Shown: positions 45,293 to 58,007, counted from the first letter of the stretch. The stretch is 64,000 nucleotides of DNA from Perilla frutescens (GCA_026008535.1 BRKX01000003.1:63017001-63081000), one strand, 5' to 3'. Notes: a model not told the origin generated them from the sequence alone. A program made the numbers and translations.

Positions 45293-46980
45293 ATTCCGAG
45301 TATTTATATTAATAAACATCGGAAAAGCGTACAAAGAAATATTTTGGATTGAATTTACAACTTGTGGTTCGATTCTCTATCTAAATCTTCTTATTCTTCT
45401 CTTCAAGATTTGATCATAGTTGTTCTTCAAGATCTTCAAGGTGGATTTGCCTTTTCGATCTTTACGAATGTGATGTTTCTGAGTTTATGACGTTGGTTCA
45501 GATAGTCGAAACTTTGGTTCTGGATCAAACTGTGGATTTGAGATGATCTTGACGAAGATTGTGTCGTCTCTATGAAGAACGAGTTGAATCCTCTAAAAAT
45601 GTCTTGAATATTTGGATTGATGACGTCAATTCGGAGGGTTGAGAACCTTGATTCCGGATTGAACAATGGATTTGAATTGATCTTGACGAAGAACTTCTTG
45701 AATCTTGTAAGAACAATTTGAAGATTTGGGCTTGGTAACGCCGATCGGAGGGTGGAGCACCTTAATTCCAGATCAAATGTTGGATTTGGGATGATTTTGA
45801 TGAAGAATGCGAAGAACGTCTTGAATCTTCAAGAACAACTTGAAGATTTGGATTTGATAACGTTGATCGGAGGGTTGAACACCTTGATTCCAAATCAAAC
45901 GTCGAATTTGGGATGATTTTGGCGAAGAACACAAAGAACGTCTTGAATCTTCACTTGAATACCTTGAGGATTGGAGAGAGTTTCTCTATGGAATCCTTCT
46001 CCAAACTTGAGCTCTTGAAGTTGTGTGGTTTCCTTAGGCCAAGCCCTCTATTTATAGGAAAATGAGGGTGCATTTAGGGCTTAGGTGACGTCATTTCATT
46101 GGTGTATTCATTAGGGCTTATATGGCATAATTTAATTGGTGCCTTGTATCCTTTGTGATTCTCTACAACAATGTGGCAATTTCTTGTGTGAGCTCGTCAT
46201 GTGTCGCATTTCTATTGGTTGAAATTTTTCTACATATTGAATACCAATTTATTTATTTAATTTAGGAATTAAAATTCCTAAAATATAAATAAATAATATA
46301 ATTTGGATATTTCAATTGTTTAATTTCCACGTGTCACCATTTGATTGGTGATAAAAATTTAATTGCTTACAAATGCCCCCATGAGACGAGTTCATGAGCA
46401 AGTTGTCTTGGAGGTGGACGAGTCTCATATTTCAAAATTTTTATTAGATAGTGTCAACTCATATCTAGGAGTTCTTAAGTCCGATTTAAAATTTGCTAGA
46501 TAGTTTTAACTCGTATCTCGGAGTTATTGAGTCAAATTTAAAAATTTACTAGACAGTTTATACTCGTATCTAGGAGTTCTTGAGTCCGATTTAAAATTTG
46601 CTAGATAGTTTTAACTCGTATCTAGGAGTTCGTGAGTTAAATTTAAAAATTTGCTAGATAGTTTATACTCGTATCTAGGAGTTCTTGAATCAAATTTACA
46701 AATTTGTTGGATAGTTTATACTCGTATCTAGGAGTTCTTGAGTTTGATTTAAAATTTGCTAGATAGTTTATACTCGTACCTAGAAGTTCTTCATTTGATT
46801 TAAAATTTGTTAGATTGTTTATACTCGTACCTAGGAGTTCTTCATTTGATTTAAAATTTGTTAGATAGTTTATACTCGTACTTAGGAGTTCTTCATCTTG
46901 ATTTAAAATTTGCTACGATAATTTATTTGTATTATTTATTTATTTTCATTCTACCTGCATATTCAATGTCTAGATATTAG
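45293..46980 (-). mobile_element. LTR-like segment with two minisatellites, minus strand
   Basis: Between TGTAACAC at 45293 and GCTTACA ending at 46371 lies a segment with inverted TGTAA ends. On the minus strand it has a TATA box (CTATAAATAG at about 46048-46057). Two internal tandem arrays are present: about four copies of a 115-135-bp unit at 45530-45960 (GATGATCTTGACGAAG-like core) and about nine copies of a 55-62-bp unit at 46435-46930 (core ACTCGTATCTAGGAGTTC). No protein was found. The best guess is a solo LTR or part of one, but no target duplication supports the ends. Confidence 0.45.
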
Positions 46981-48440
46981 TAAGGTGCTTGTGTTTGAGA
47001 ACGTGAAAGTAGCAATCTTGTGTGATACGATACCCTTATTCACCTACGTATTACAATAACGCCGTACACTTAAGGTTCACTTATTTGTTAATAAATAGTG
47101 TGTCATATGCTATAATGATATTAAATTTAGTGATGTATTTTATGAATTATAGTAATTTAGAATTTCATATTTTCACTTTTCCACAAAAACCTATATGATA
47201 TAGTAATTATAATTAGGTGCATATTATATTATGGACGCAATTAAATTAGGCGGGGAAAAATTAACTAAATTTGTTAGAGTTTTTTTTTTTTTTTTGGAGT
47301 GAAAATTTGTTAGAGTTTTATGTTTCCGTGTTCCATAAAAATCTAATATAGCAAATTATAGTAATTAGGTATATGTATTATATTATACTATACAGACAAT
47401 TAAATTAGGAGTGAGAAAATTGAGTTAAATAAAATTTGTTTGATTGCTTGAATAAAAAAAATTTAAATATATCGTTTAAACATATTATTAATAAAGAATA
47501 CTAATTCTATTTGATGACATCAATTTCAGTAGGGTTGTTTGAATTAATTAATAATTAATTATGTCCAAATATAGCAGACTTATCTAATGATCAAATTACC
47601 CTTGCAGTGGATAGAAAAAATGTTGATGCACAACTCTATTATAATATAGATATATAGTTGAGTCATATTTTATTTTATTATGAGAACCGCAACCGCTATT
47701 TGAGAGTTTGTGAATAGCATTGATGTCTTCCACCCAACGCACGCATTTTCACCACGATTCCTAAAGCTGTCAAATCTGGTACAACACCAAGTTTGTTGCC
47801 TAACTCTTGAGTCTTGAGTCGTCTGTTTTTAATAATCATTTCGTTTCCAAACGATAAGATATATTGCGAGTTACACGAGCAAATAAAATATTCATTGCAA
47901 CTTGCAAGATATACAGATTACAAAGCAAATATTTTGAATTGCAAATAAATAATATCAAATTATTAATAAATATACACATCGATCAAGTACTCACTACTTT
48001 TCTATTTAATTACAATCTAAAGTCTCTCCCCATATAAGTATATTCAAATATATATCAATATTGATACCGAGATAAACAAGTAACTAACAATCAATTTGTT
48101 CTGTTTAGATTATCAATCAATTTGAAACACCAAAAACAAAAACTAACAATTTGAGTTATGAATAGTAGAAACTACCAACTTAACGCAAAAGTATCTCATA
48201 CTTTGATTAGTTTTTTTTTTCTTAATGAGATTTTGATTTAAAATGATGATAGAGAACACGTGTATAGAACTGTGATTTAATTTCAGTAAGATTACTAAAA
48301 GTAATTACAAATAAAAATAATAGCAGACATTATATAATCTTAAGTTGATTGTTTCAATCAACTCCAAAATCTTATACTATAGAGGAAAATTATATATGCA
48401 TGTGCAAATACTATAGTCGAGATATTGGATGAAATTTCAT
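46981..48440. other. AT-rich intergenic sequence
   Basis: No gene or RNA recognised. Confidence 0.5.
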
Positions 48441-48447
48441 GTAATAT

Positions 48448-48714
48448 CTATAAAACCGCAATGATGGGCGTCAACATAAGTTACCACTACACTCACAAAT
48501 CTCTCTCTCTCTCTCAACTTGAACGCCACTCATTCAATTCCATCACGCCAAATTCGGAAACTCATCGCTCCCCCTCACACTATTTATTTACACCCCCCCC
48601 TCATTCCAATCCATTCAACTCTTCGCCAAAACCATTTTTGTTGTTGGAATTCTTCAACGAAAGAAACAAAACAAATAAACTTAACATTTCTAATTTTGTG
48701 TCGCAATCCAAACC
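48448..48714 (+). promoter_or_regulatory. profilin promoter and 5' leader
   Basis: TATA box CTATAAAA at 48448-48455, a CT repeat at about 48499-48516 and a leader of over 200 bases before the ATG at 48715. The start-codon context is AACCATGTCG. Confidence 0.55.
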
Positions 48715-49701
48715 ATGTCGTGGCAGTCCTACGTCGACGAGCACTTGATGTGCGAAGTCGAAGGCGTTCATCTCACCGCCGCCGCGATCATCGGCATAGA
48801 CGGCAGCGTTTGGGCCCAGAGCGCCGCCTTCCCTCAGGTCATCTCTAAATAACCCTTCTTTTTTTAATTTAGTCATCACATTTTAATTTGCTGATTAATT
48901 TGTGTTTTTTTTCAATCTTTACCATTTTTGGGAAATCTTGCGTGTTGGTCTTGCATGGCGGAAGAATCGAGTTGTATCAATATTTTGTGATACTGTTTCA
49001 TCTCCTATTCGTGTATTACATTATCACTAATTAAGTGTCACGTGTATTGAATGACATCATGGATTACGTGCATTATGAGTAGTCGAATAGATGAATCTGA
49101 TCGTGCTATTCATGAGATTTGATTCATTAGAACTGAAATTTTATCCTTTTGGAGTTTGATGGAGTTATGTTGATGAAAATATGAAATGATTTGATATATT
49201 GATATTCAATAAACAGAGATTTTGAGGAAATGATGCTGCATTTAAATTTTTCTATGTTGAAAAGTTTGTTGGATTTGTTTTTGATTTGATATTGTGAAAT
49301 ATTATTTCAATAGCTGATGGTTTCCTACATGTATTTGAATGCAGTTCAAGGCTGATGAGATTAACAACATCGTGAAAGATTTTGATGAGCCTGGATTCCT
49401 TGCTCCAACTGGACTATTTCTTGCAGGAGCAAAGTATATGGTTATTCAAGGAGAACCGGGAGCTGTTATCCGTGGAAAGAAGGTATTTTGCTAGACTAGT
49501 CTAAAATTGAGACGAAGATGACCATACATTTGCTTTTGTTTCCATGTCATGGTTGGCAATGTGCAGGGGTCTGGAGGCATAACTATAAAGAAAACAGGTC
49601 AGGCTCTGATTTTCGGGGTGTACGAGGAGCCAATGGCTCCAGGGCAGTGTAACCTGGTTGTGGAGAAGATGGGAGACTACCTTATTGATCAGGGGCTGTA
49701 G
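48715..49701 (+). CDS. profilin
   Basis: Exons 48715-48837, 49345-49482 and 49567-49701 join in phase (41, 46 and 45 codons with stop) and give 131 residues, the standard plant profilin length. The three-exon layout is also usual for plant profilins. Signatures: MSWQSYVDEHLM at the N-terminus, where Trp3 and Tyr6 belong to the poly-proline-binding face; GSVWAQS; LAPTGLFLAG; the highly conserved [20 protein letters not shown] with GGITIKKTGQAL; and MGDYLIDQGL at the C-terminal helix. Profilin binds actin monomers, phosphoinositides and proline-rich proteins such as formins and controls filament growth in the cytoplasm. Plant profilins are also pollen and food allergens. No lesion is seen. The open frame on the opposite strand at 48601-48879 is a shadow. 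Confidence 0.97.
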
Positions 49702-50241
49702 GCTGCCATTCTTCACTAAGTGTGCTTCAATCTTTCTGTTTGCATGCCATTTAGGCAGCTATTGTTTTGCACAAACAATAACTATGAGGAATTGAGGTTG
49801 CCTTCTTTTATATTTTTTTTTGTAGTATTTTATTTCCAGATTCTGTTGTGAGATGCTTGTATTGATTTTTGTTATCACTGATGATGCTGTGCATCACCTC
49901 AACTCTGAATTAATCTCTCATCTGCCTCTCTATTTCTTCTCCAATATATTGCTTCTTGATTGTTATCTTCAGTTTAGTTTTGTGGGATATTTCTGCATAT
50001 TCAGTATTCAATATAATTGGTTAATTACACTTGAGTATCCAATATATCGACCGTTTAACACTTTTATCATAATATTTCAAAATTTTATTGATATTCAAAA
50101 TGTTTACATAATCCAGCACGATAGTAAATAAAAATTAAATACTAAAAATAATTATAAAACGGGTAGAATAAATTCTAATTGGCTAAAAAAACATTTTACA
50201 ACATGACGTGTCTTTCTAAGGTAGGAGGGTGTTTTGGGTAA

Positions 50242-50420
50242 TTAGCCAATAAGCAAACCCCAAAAAAACCCTAACACCTCCACTATAAATACACATATAC
50301 CGCCCTTCCTTCTCCAGTCAATCAAACCGCGCACAAATCAATTTATCATCTCTTTCGATTTTCCCCAATTTCTTTATTTTCTCTTATATTAATTATTTTA
50401 TTTTGGTTGAACAATATTTG
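50242..50420 (+). promoter_or_regulatory. plant-type promoter of unknown gene
   Basis: In order: GCCAATAA (CCAAT-type, about 50242), a telo-box AAACCCTAAC-type sequence (about 50266), TATA box CTATAAATAC (about 50284) and a pyrimidine-rich leader. Telo-boxes are common in promoters of growth-related plant genes. Confidence 0.45.
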
Positions 50421-50425
50421 CGAAA

Positions 50426-50557
50426 ATGGAAATCATAAGCAGAGATTGTGTGTATCGACGTTGTGCGAATTTTATTAAAAAATGCGCTCTGATCGAAAGT
50501 ATTCTCTGCAAAATCACCAGGGAAGATGGGCAGTTGTCTTTCAATTTTTTCCATTGA
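50426..50557 (+). CDS. possible 43-residue peptide, function unknown
   Basis: The first ATG after the promoter-like block (context CGAAAATGGA) opens 43 codons starting MEIISRDCVYRRC and ending DGQLSFNFFH. It contains four Cys and clustered basic residues, with no signal peptide and no family I can name. No splice donor was chosen, so it could also be the first exon of a lost gene. Support comes from the upstream promoter order only; the coding call is weak. Confidence 0.3.
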   Translation: MEIISRDCVYRRCANFIKKCALIESILCKITREDGQLSFNFFH

Positions 50558-51716
50558 AATTCGTCAACAATCATCTTCCCCACATTTTTTTTATCTTCCG
50601 ATTTTCTCTTTTTTTTTTTATCAACTTATTTGATTTTATAAATTTCCGTTTTGTAACTGTAAAATTTATCTAAAATTTGTAGATTTTGAATTGGATCCCC
50701 ATAATAACATTATTTTAACGACGTGGTGTGCAAATGTTGATGGTTTGTTGGATTATATCTATTGAATAAATTCGGCAGGAGAGAGTGTATCATACGCCTC
50801 TTTCTCAATTTAGGTCTGAATTTAACTAAATGTTAATTTATCGGAGTTCGATCGGATTAAATAAAGTACGAAAGATTGCCGCAATATTATTTATGGGTTT
50901 TAGATTGAGAAATCATTATTCATAAATTGAGTGATTAAATTGATTTTTTTCAACCAATGATAAATCCATTTTATTATTTGTTGCACATGGGAAATATTTA
51001 TCTATAAGCTGTAGAATTTTATTTAAATATTTTTAGGTACAAATACTCCATGCTCATGGATGTTGTAATTTATAGATATTGAAATTTGGGATTTCTAATA
51101 ATGACAACAAATTCTGAAATTCATTAAAGTAGACTATCTTACTTGTTGGTTTAAAGTTTCCCCTTAAATTGAGATTGCACGTTGTTAATTTGTTTTGATA
51201 TTTACCTATTTAATTTGTGGTTGCTCTTTAAAAGTTAGGTCATTGATAATGATAAGTATAAATATTTTAAATGGGACCCCTTTTTTTTTCTGACTCATTT
51301 TGAAGAGGAGAAAGATTTAGACCCATATAATTGATTGTAATCTTATCAAGAATCTTTCATTGGATTATCTTGTTTATCTTTTTTCATTTTTTGGGATATA
51401 TAAATTGATTCATCAACCAATGAAATTGGGATGAAAGGGCAACTTTATCGTTATATTAAAGACCATTATTCATATCCTCTCGCAAAGACCAATAATCAGA
51501 ACTTTTGTATTTGGAAGATTAATTGATCCTACATTTCCATCCCAATATTTTTTGCTCCAAGTTTATTTCTATTTTTGTTTAGCCTTTTTTATCCAAGTAT
51601 ATGAAATTTAGTTACCATTTGCAAAAATCACTCACAACTCTAGCCAATCAATTAACCACCCAATGAGACACTAACACTGTTAGAATAAGATGCTTACAAT
51701 TATTGTCTCTTATAAA
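50558..51716. other. AT-rich intergenic sequence
   Basis: No gene recognised. Confidence 0.5.
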
Positions 51717-51911
51717 TGACTTAGTAATGATGGAATGGTGTAAGTGAGTTCGAATCATACCAACACCGCTAGACGTAAATTTGTCACGTATAATTTATCA
51801 AGTGTTGTTTATTTCTTTTGTGTAGTTTGCGGGCAATTACACAGAAGCGGAGTTTACCCATTATGCAGTATTGGGTAGCGAATGCGGGTTACTTCGAGAT
51901 AAAAAAAAAAT
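51717..51911 (+). mobile_element. degraded SINE copy
   Basis: The 3' two-thirds align with the full-length SINE at 7619-7843: AGTTCGAATC, then TTTGCGGGCAATTACACAG, CGGAGTTTACCC, GCGGGTTACTTCGAGA and an A-rich tail. The 5' tRNA-like part is decayed and no target duplication was seen. Confidence 0.7.
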
Positions 51912-52714
51912 TAAAATTATTATTGTGTTTTTAATGTTTTTTTATTTTATAAAATAAAATTGGATATGTTTATTTTTAAGTTTTTATTTTTAAAATTTTA
52001 TGCAAATTTATTAACATTTTTAACGCATAAATTTTAAGATTCTTTCTATTGTATATTTATTTTTGAATTGATACTATATATTTTCAAAAGATTAATTAAA
52101 TATAAAAAAATTTATATAAAATATAGGGTTAATTACATAATTTAACACAATATTTTTACCAATTTACAATTTCGCACAATGTTTAGAAATTATAATTCAT
52201 ATCACAACCTTTATAATATTTTTATAATTGTAATATCCTCAATGTTAATTCTGACATAAAGTGATATTTTATGGAGATGAAACTAATGGAGAATCTTGTT
52301 GTATATGACGAATCTATATAATGATGTAATTTAGGTAGGCGAAAATAGCAGTAAATTTGGATTAAAAATTGGACATGTAGGATGGATTAGTAAATTAATA
52401 TTGAGGATCATAAATTATAATTGATATATTCATAACTTATATAAATGTAAATTAAAGATGGATATCTTTGATTTCAATAAATGAACAATTATAGAAATTT
52501 ATAAAGAGAGCATATTTTTTTTAATATAATTAAACATTATGAAGACATAAAATTCAATTATAATATAAAGAATATATGGTAAAAAAAAAAAAAAAAAAAA
52601 GACAATAGGTTCACTACATTTATTGTTTTTGTGATTAATTGATTGATTTCCTAAAAAAAAAAAGATTGAGATTCATATATGAAAATAACATATTTGTTAT
52701 GTTTAATGTTTCTG
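51912..52714. other. AT-rich spacer before element B
   Basis: No gene. GGGTTAATTACATAAT near 52125 may be one end of a MITE. A poly-A run lies at about 52582-52600. Confidence 0.5.
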
Positions 52715-54734
52715 TGAAAGTTGAAGTCATACCTCGTGAAAGTTGAAGCCATACTTTCAGGACCACCCAATCACAGTGGTAACGACCTTTCCACTAAAGA
52801 CTGTATTGGACAAGTCAGACTTATTTGACAGATTATCAAAATGGGTAGTAGAGTTTGGAGAGTATGACATCACCTATCTACCCCGGACTACAATAAATCA
52901 CAGATTTTGACTGATTTTATTGCAGATTTCTCATCAGAGCAGTATGAGCTTGCCGAAAAAGAACTACTCTTAATAACCAAAGGTGATAATTCAAATCACT
53001 GAACCCTTCAAGTTGACGGCTCCAGTAATTTCAAGGGGAGTGATTTGGGTGTAGTATTGATCTCCCCTGAAGGCGACGTCATTGAAAGAGCTATTCAATG
53101 TGGATTCAAGACAACAAATAACGAAGCAGAATATGAAGCTCTGATCGCCGGACTGACTTTAGCCAAAGATATGAAAATACCAAGCATTAAAGTACAAAGC
53201 GACTCACAACTTATCGTAAGTCAGTTCGAAGGAGTTTTTCAAGCAAAAGATTCTAGAATGTCAGCATACCTTGCCATGGTGAAGGAGCTATCAAAATCAT
53301 TCACAGAACTAGAAGTTACCCATGTGGCAAGGGAAGAAAATTGACATGCAGACGCACTAGCCAACCTAGGGTCGGCAATTGACTGTCAGCCATCGAAGCA
53401 CATACCCTTAACATATGCCCAATGGCCAGCAGTGTGGAAAGAAGAAGCAGAAACCAAATCAGTGGAAATAGTCGAGGTTGAAGTCAGTTGGATGACTCCG
53501 ATCATCAAATATATTATTGAGAATGAACTACCTGAAGACAATACAGAGGCTAGAAGGATCAGAGTTAAGGCAACAAAGTTCAACATGATCAGTGAGTCTT
53601 TATACAGAAGTTCGTACTCAAGCCCCTACCTGAAGTGTGTAGGTCCAAACCAAGCAAAATATATCCTTGAAGAACTACACGAAGGAAAGTGTGGAAATCA
53701 CTCTGGACCACGAAGCCTAGCCAACAGGGCCCTAACAGCAGGTTTTTACTGGCCGACCATGAGAGCCGATTCAAAGAGTTACGTTAAAAAATGTGATAAA
53801 TGCCAGAGATTTGCTCAGTCCAATCACACTCATCCAGAACCACTCCACCCTTCAATAACTCTCTGGCCTTTCATGAAGTGGGGCATAGACATCGTAAGAA
53901 AACTACCCAAGGGTAGTAATCAAAAAGTTTTTCTCTTGGTCATGCCAGATTACTTCACAAAGTGGATCGAAGCAGAGGCATTCGCACAGGTCAAGGACCG
54001 TGAGGTAAGAGATTTTGTGTGGAAACATATTTTTTGCAGGTTCGGAGTACCAGCAGAGATCATCATCAACAACGGACCTCAATTTATCAGTTTTGAGTTC
54101 CAAGACTTAGGTAAAAAGTGGGGAGTCAAGCTAACCCATTCCACCCCAAGGTACCCAACCGCTAATGGTCAAACCGAAGCCTCCAACAAAACAATAATGA
54201 ACACTCTATGGTCTAGCATCTCCCCAGCGTGCTATGGTCTTACCGAACCACAATACGAACATCTCCCCAGCGTGCTATGGTCTTACCGAACCACAATACG
54301 AACATCTACGGGAGAAACACCTTTTTCTCTAACATACAGGTCTGAAGTCGTCCTACCTCCAGAGATAGGGTAGGAATACGAGAACTTCAAGGGTGAATGA
54401 AAAGAAGAATAATCAGGAGCTAGAACATAACCTGGACACAATTGATGAGCAACGAGATCAAGCGATAATGAGAATAGCTTCATACCAGCAGTGGATAGCC
54501 CGACATTATAACAAACGCGTTCGGCTCCGCACTTTCAAGGTTGGATATTAGGTCCTTAGAAAGGTTTTCCAAAATACTGAGGAAGTCGGGGCTGACAAAC
54601 TAGACCCTAACTGGGAAGGTCCCTACCTGATCATGAAAGTAGTAGGAAACAGGGTTTACAAGCTGCAAACTGTTGAAGGGAGAGAAATTGCAAATAGCTG
54701 GAACGCAACTCACCTCAAACAGTATCATTTCTAA
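52715..54734 (+). pseudogene. element B pol: RNase H and integrase (broken)
   Basis: Starts with the RT/RNase H tail (KLKPYFQ, then VVTTFPLKTVLDKSDLF and YDITYLPRTT) and a frameshift near 52897. The second RNase H follows with VDGSSNFKGSDLGVVL, TNNEAEYEALIAGL, VQSDSQLIVSQ and, after an in-frame TGA at 53342-53344, HADALANLG. Integrase has a zinc region (HEGKCGNHSGPRS..CDKCQRF) and core with WGIDIV, IIINNGPQF and NGQTEASNK. The second catalytic Asp is replaced by Asn in INNGPQF. A 43-bp duplication shifts the frame at 54217-54302, and stops at about 54371 and 54549 break the C-terminal part, which ends HLKQYHF at 54734. Confidence 0.85.
54217..54302. repeat. 43-bp tandem duplication in integrase
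   Basis: Identical units 54217-54259 and 54260-54302, starting CATCTCCCCAGCGTG. As 43 is not a multiple of 3, the second unit is read in a different frame from the first. Confidence 0.95.
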
Positions 54735-54790
54735 ACTCTTAGCTTAATTTTTCAAGTTTTATCTTGTTTAGTTTTTATTTGACCTGTCAC

Positions 54791-55310
54791 TGACTTGAGC
54801 GTCGGAGAGTTGATGGCTATGCCATCGACCATCTAGGCATGTTGTATGCAGATTGAAACTCAACCATGATAACTGAGGTTCAGTAGAGAAGTCCCCTCAA
54901 GGTCGACCCCGCAGTCCTTAAGGTGAACATAGATCCTGAAAGAATGAGTTTGCATTTCTATTTCATTTTCTTTTACTACTTTCAGTAATTTTTAAATTTA
55001 TTTCCTACTTCAGCTACTGACTTGAGCATTGGAGGGTCGATGGCTCTGCCATCGACCATCTAGTCATTTTATGTGCAAATTAAAACCCAACACTGACAAC
55101 CGAGGCTCAATAGAGAAGTCCTTCAAGGTCAACTATGCAACCCTTAGGGTGAACATCGATCATGAAGAAATGAGTTCACATTCTCGTTTATTTTCTTTTA
55201 CTGTTTCAATTATTTTCAAACTTATTCCCTATATCAGTTACTGACTTGAGCGTCGGAGGGTCGATGGCTTAGCCATCGACCATCTAACCCCGCTGCCTGT
55301 AGGTTAAAAA
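54791..55310. repeat. about 225-bp tandem repeat with hairpin core, 2.3 copies
   Basis: TGACTTGAGC recurs at 54791, 55018 and 55242. Each unit carries an inverted pair of the form GATGGCT..GCCATC (for example GTCGATGGCTCTGCCATCGAC without its last base). The opening motif GACTTGAGCGTCGGAG also occurs near the ends of the A and B LTRs. Confidence 0.9.
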
Positions 55311-55864
55311 TCAATGTTGGCAACTCAAGTCAGACAAGAACAACCCTATAGATCTCAAACACGCGCTAGGGTCAGCGTCAAGTGTAACAAAGAGCAAAAA
55401 TGACATCTTTACACGTCAAAGTTGATGAATATCATCAATGTCAATCTTGACATGTATTCAACGACAAATTCTCAAACAATATTCAATACTAATATCTCCA
55501 AAACATGGTTCAACCTCAATGCAAGTTCAGCCTCGATTTAAAACAAATTGTAATTTAGATAACTTGCATATTTTCATATGCTAGCCTTAGATCCTAGAAT
55601 TGTAATCTACTGATCAGATTAAATGTAAAACAATCAATACATATATTTTTACGTATGTGTTTCTAAGATTCTCTCGTTCAAATATATGTCATGCACTTGC
55701 ACACATAACTTCCAAACATCAAAGTTGAAGAAAAACAAAAGCTCAAGTATGAAATGTCATTCAGAATGTCACTACCCCAAACGGGAGTTCAACATCGATA
55801 AAATAAAATGGAGAATCACCACAAATATACTGCAACACCGAAGCCGGCGGAAATAATGAGAAGT

Positions 55865-58007
55865 CTAAATGTACGACAAAATATGCAGATAATAAAAATA
55901 TAGAAAATCAGCCACGCGCTGTATAGCTCCATCACCCAACGTTGCGTCGTCGCCATAAAGAAAAGACAAATCAAGATCAGGATTTTTATCCTTGATCATC
56001 CCCACTAAGCCTTCAGCTATCTTCATTTCCATATCAACACGAATGGATTGAAAGGCTTCAGAATCAGCTATTTTCTGGAGGTCAATCCCCTCACCTTTTT
56101 TAGCGGCATCAAGGTCCTTATCACGAACCGTCAATTCGAATTTATAATGGTCCTTGGCAGCATCAAACTCCTTCTGCATCTTGGCATGAGAAATCTTCAC
56201 TTTGCTCAGACGACTCTTGTATGTTTCGGATTCTTCCAATGCCGTTGCCGCTTTCTTCTCAGCCTCAGCCTTCAACCTCCTAACTTTTTCTACCTCAGTC
56301 TTCAAAGCAGCTACCTCAACCTCAAGTTTGGGAGTTTAGGATGACTCAGCTTCAAGATTTTCCCGAGCACACAATAGTGCCATGGTAGCCTACATTCACA
56401 AGAATTAAAATAAATTAATACGTCGATCCATATGTAAAAAACAAAAATCATGAAAAATTGGATACATACCTAAACAGAATGATTAAGTGCACGAGCAATC
56501 TGAGACTTTAATCCAGCCGCTTGTAGATTGTCAATATCGACTGCCACCATCTCATTCTGCATTTTCGACCAAACAATGCTAGATGAATCGAATGTGGTTG
56601 AATTTTGAGGAACTATCTCATTCCCTAATTCATCGAGCATCGGGCTCGCTGGCTCATCAGCAAGAGAGGGAGAACTGAACTCCACCTCAACTACCACTGA
56701 ATCTGGTTTTTCTCGAGCATGTGTGGCGTGTGGGGTAGGGTTATGAGCTAGGGTCGATGTCCTCGCCTTCTTACTTGGGGGGACATCAGAGGGACACCAA
56801 TCTCCAGACGGGGCTGCAGACCCCAAAGCACCTTCCTTACTTGATCTATCCTTGACTTCATCAGTCTTAGTTTTGATCTCTTTTAATCGGAGGGTACGAG
56901 CATTGGTAGGAGGCATCTTGATGGCACTAACGACTTCCGTCTCGCAAAGTCTTGAAAGAACGATACTCTTTAGGGATGTCGAGGGCTTTTTGGATCCGTT
57001 TAAGTAAGATACCGTGTGGTTTATGTTTCTTGTGAACACGTGTAAAAGAAGGACATTTTTTTACTACTTAGAGATAACCATAATCAAGACCAGATTTGGC
57101 GTTATCCAAATTGATAAAAAAAAAGAAACGCGCGAGCTCGACTAAAAAATCGAGAACGACATCCTTCGTTATCTTTACCACATGTCACCCAAAACCAATT
57201 GGGCTTCCAATCACCAGAAGACGAAATACATTCTCTCACTAGTCCCTCGAACCCGCCAGTCTATCTAGTGAAATAATAGAATTCCAGATTGTCAGGCACA
57301 TTAACAATTCTATACAATGAGTGTCATTCCTCCAATGTCGATTCACCAAACTTTAAGTTATATCATATCAACAGCGTACCCATCATATGGCTATAGCTGT
57401 TAGGAGCAATTTAAGCTAGAGAGATTTCATAACTTGCTGCGATCTTTCGAAAGAAATTATGTAAGGGCAATCGAACCCCTCTCTTAAAAATGTCAGAATA
57501 AACTGCCACGACATCTCTAGGCGGCCAACAAGCCCTCTCCGAAGACTTAGGGACCCTCACCTTCAGTTGACAAGCAATTCCATAAGCATGTATTATATGT
57601 TTCAGAGATTTCTGGTCGATGGTAGACGATATTGTTTCTGCCTTGAACCCCAAAGACCTCTGAGAGCTAACTGCATGGTCACTCGAATCATCAGGGCCAT
57701 TGATCTCCTCACCTGAGTTTTCCATCTGATCAACAACCATGTCATTACCTTCAGAAAGCGTGCCCTCAGCAGCGTCTTTAATACCGCCTGCCTCCGAATC
57801 TGAGCTTTCATCTTCAGATTCAGATTCATCTCTCAAGTTTCAGATCTCACCACACTTAGTGGACCCTGAATTTTTCTTCAAAGTATTTAATTTTTTGGGA
57901 ATATTGAACCTGTCATCAACGTCAATCCTAGGGTCGACCGAACTCGACTCTTCTCTTTCTGGAATCTCAGTTTGGGGTTTCCCCATGTCACTGCAGATGT
58001 CGATCAT
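55865..58007 (-). pseudogene. antisense ORF of element B (putative Transposase_28-like)
   Basis: Runs against the pol direction from ATG 58007 (MIDICSDMGKPQ). Three long fragments lie in three frames: 58007-57411 with one TGA near 57843, 57039-56470, and 56305-55865. The first has an acidic start and then HIIHAYGIACQLKVRVP, ERACWPPRDVVAVYSDIFKRGVRLPLHNFF, which resembles the plant gypsy-type 'putative transposon protein' domain (PF04195). The middle is Ser/Pro/Lys-rich with PPSKKAR, a likely nuclear signal. The last is a Lys/Glu-rich coiled coil. Antisense genes of this kind between integrase and the 3' LTR are known in Tat elements; their role is unknown. Confidence 0.7.

Noticed and set aside
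48601..48879. 92-codon open frame antisense to profilin exon 1
   Set aside because: It mirrors the GC-biased profilin exon and has no family features; the sense strand encodes a complete profilin.
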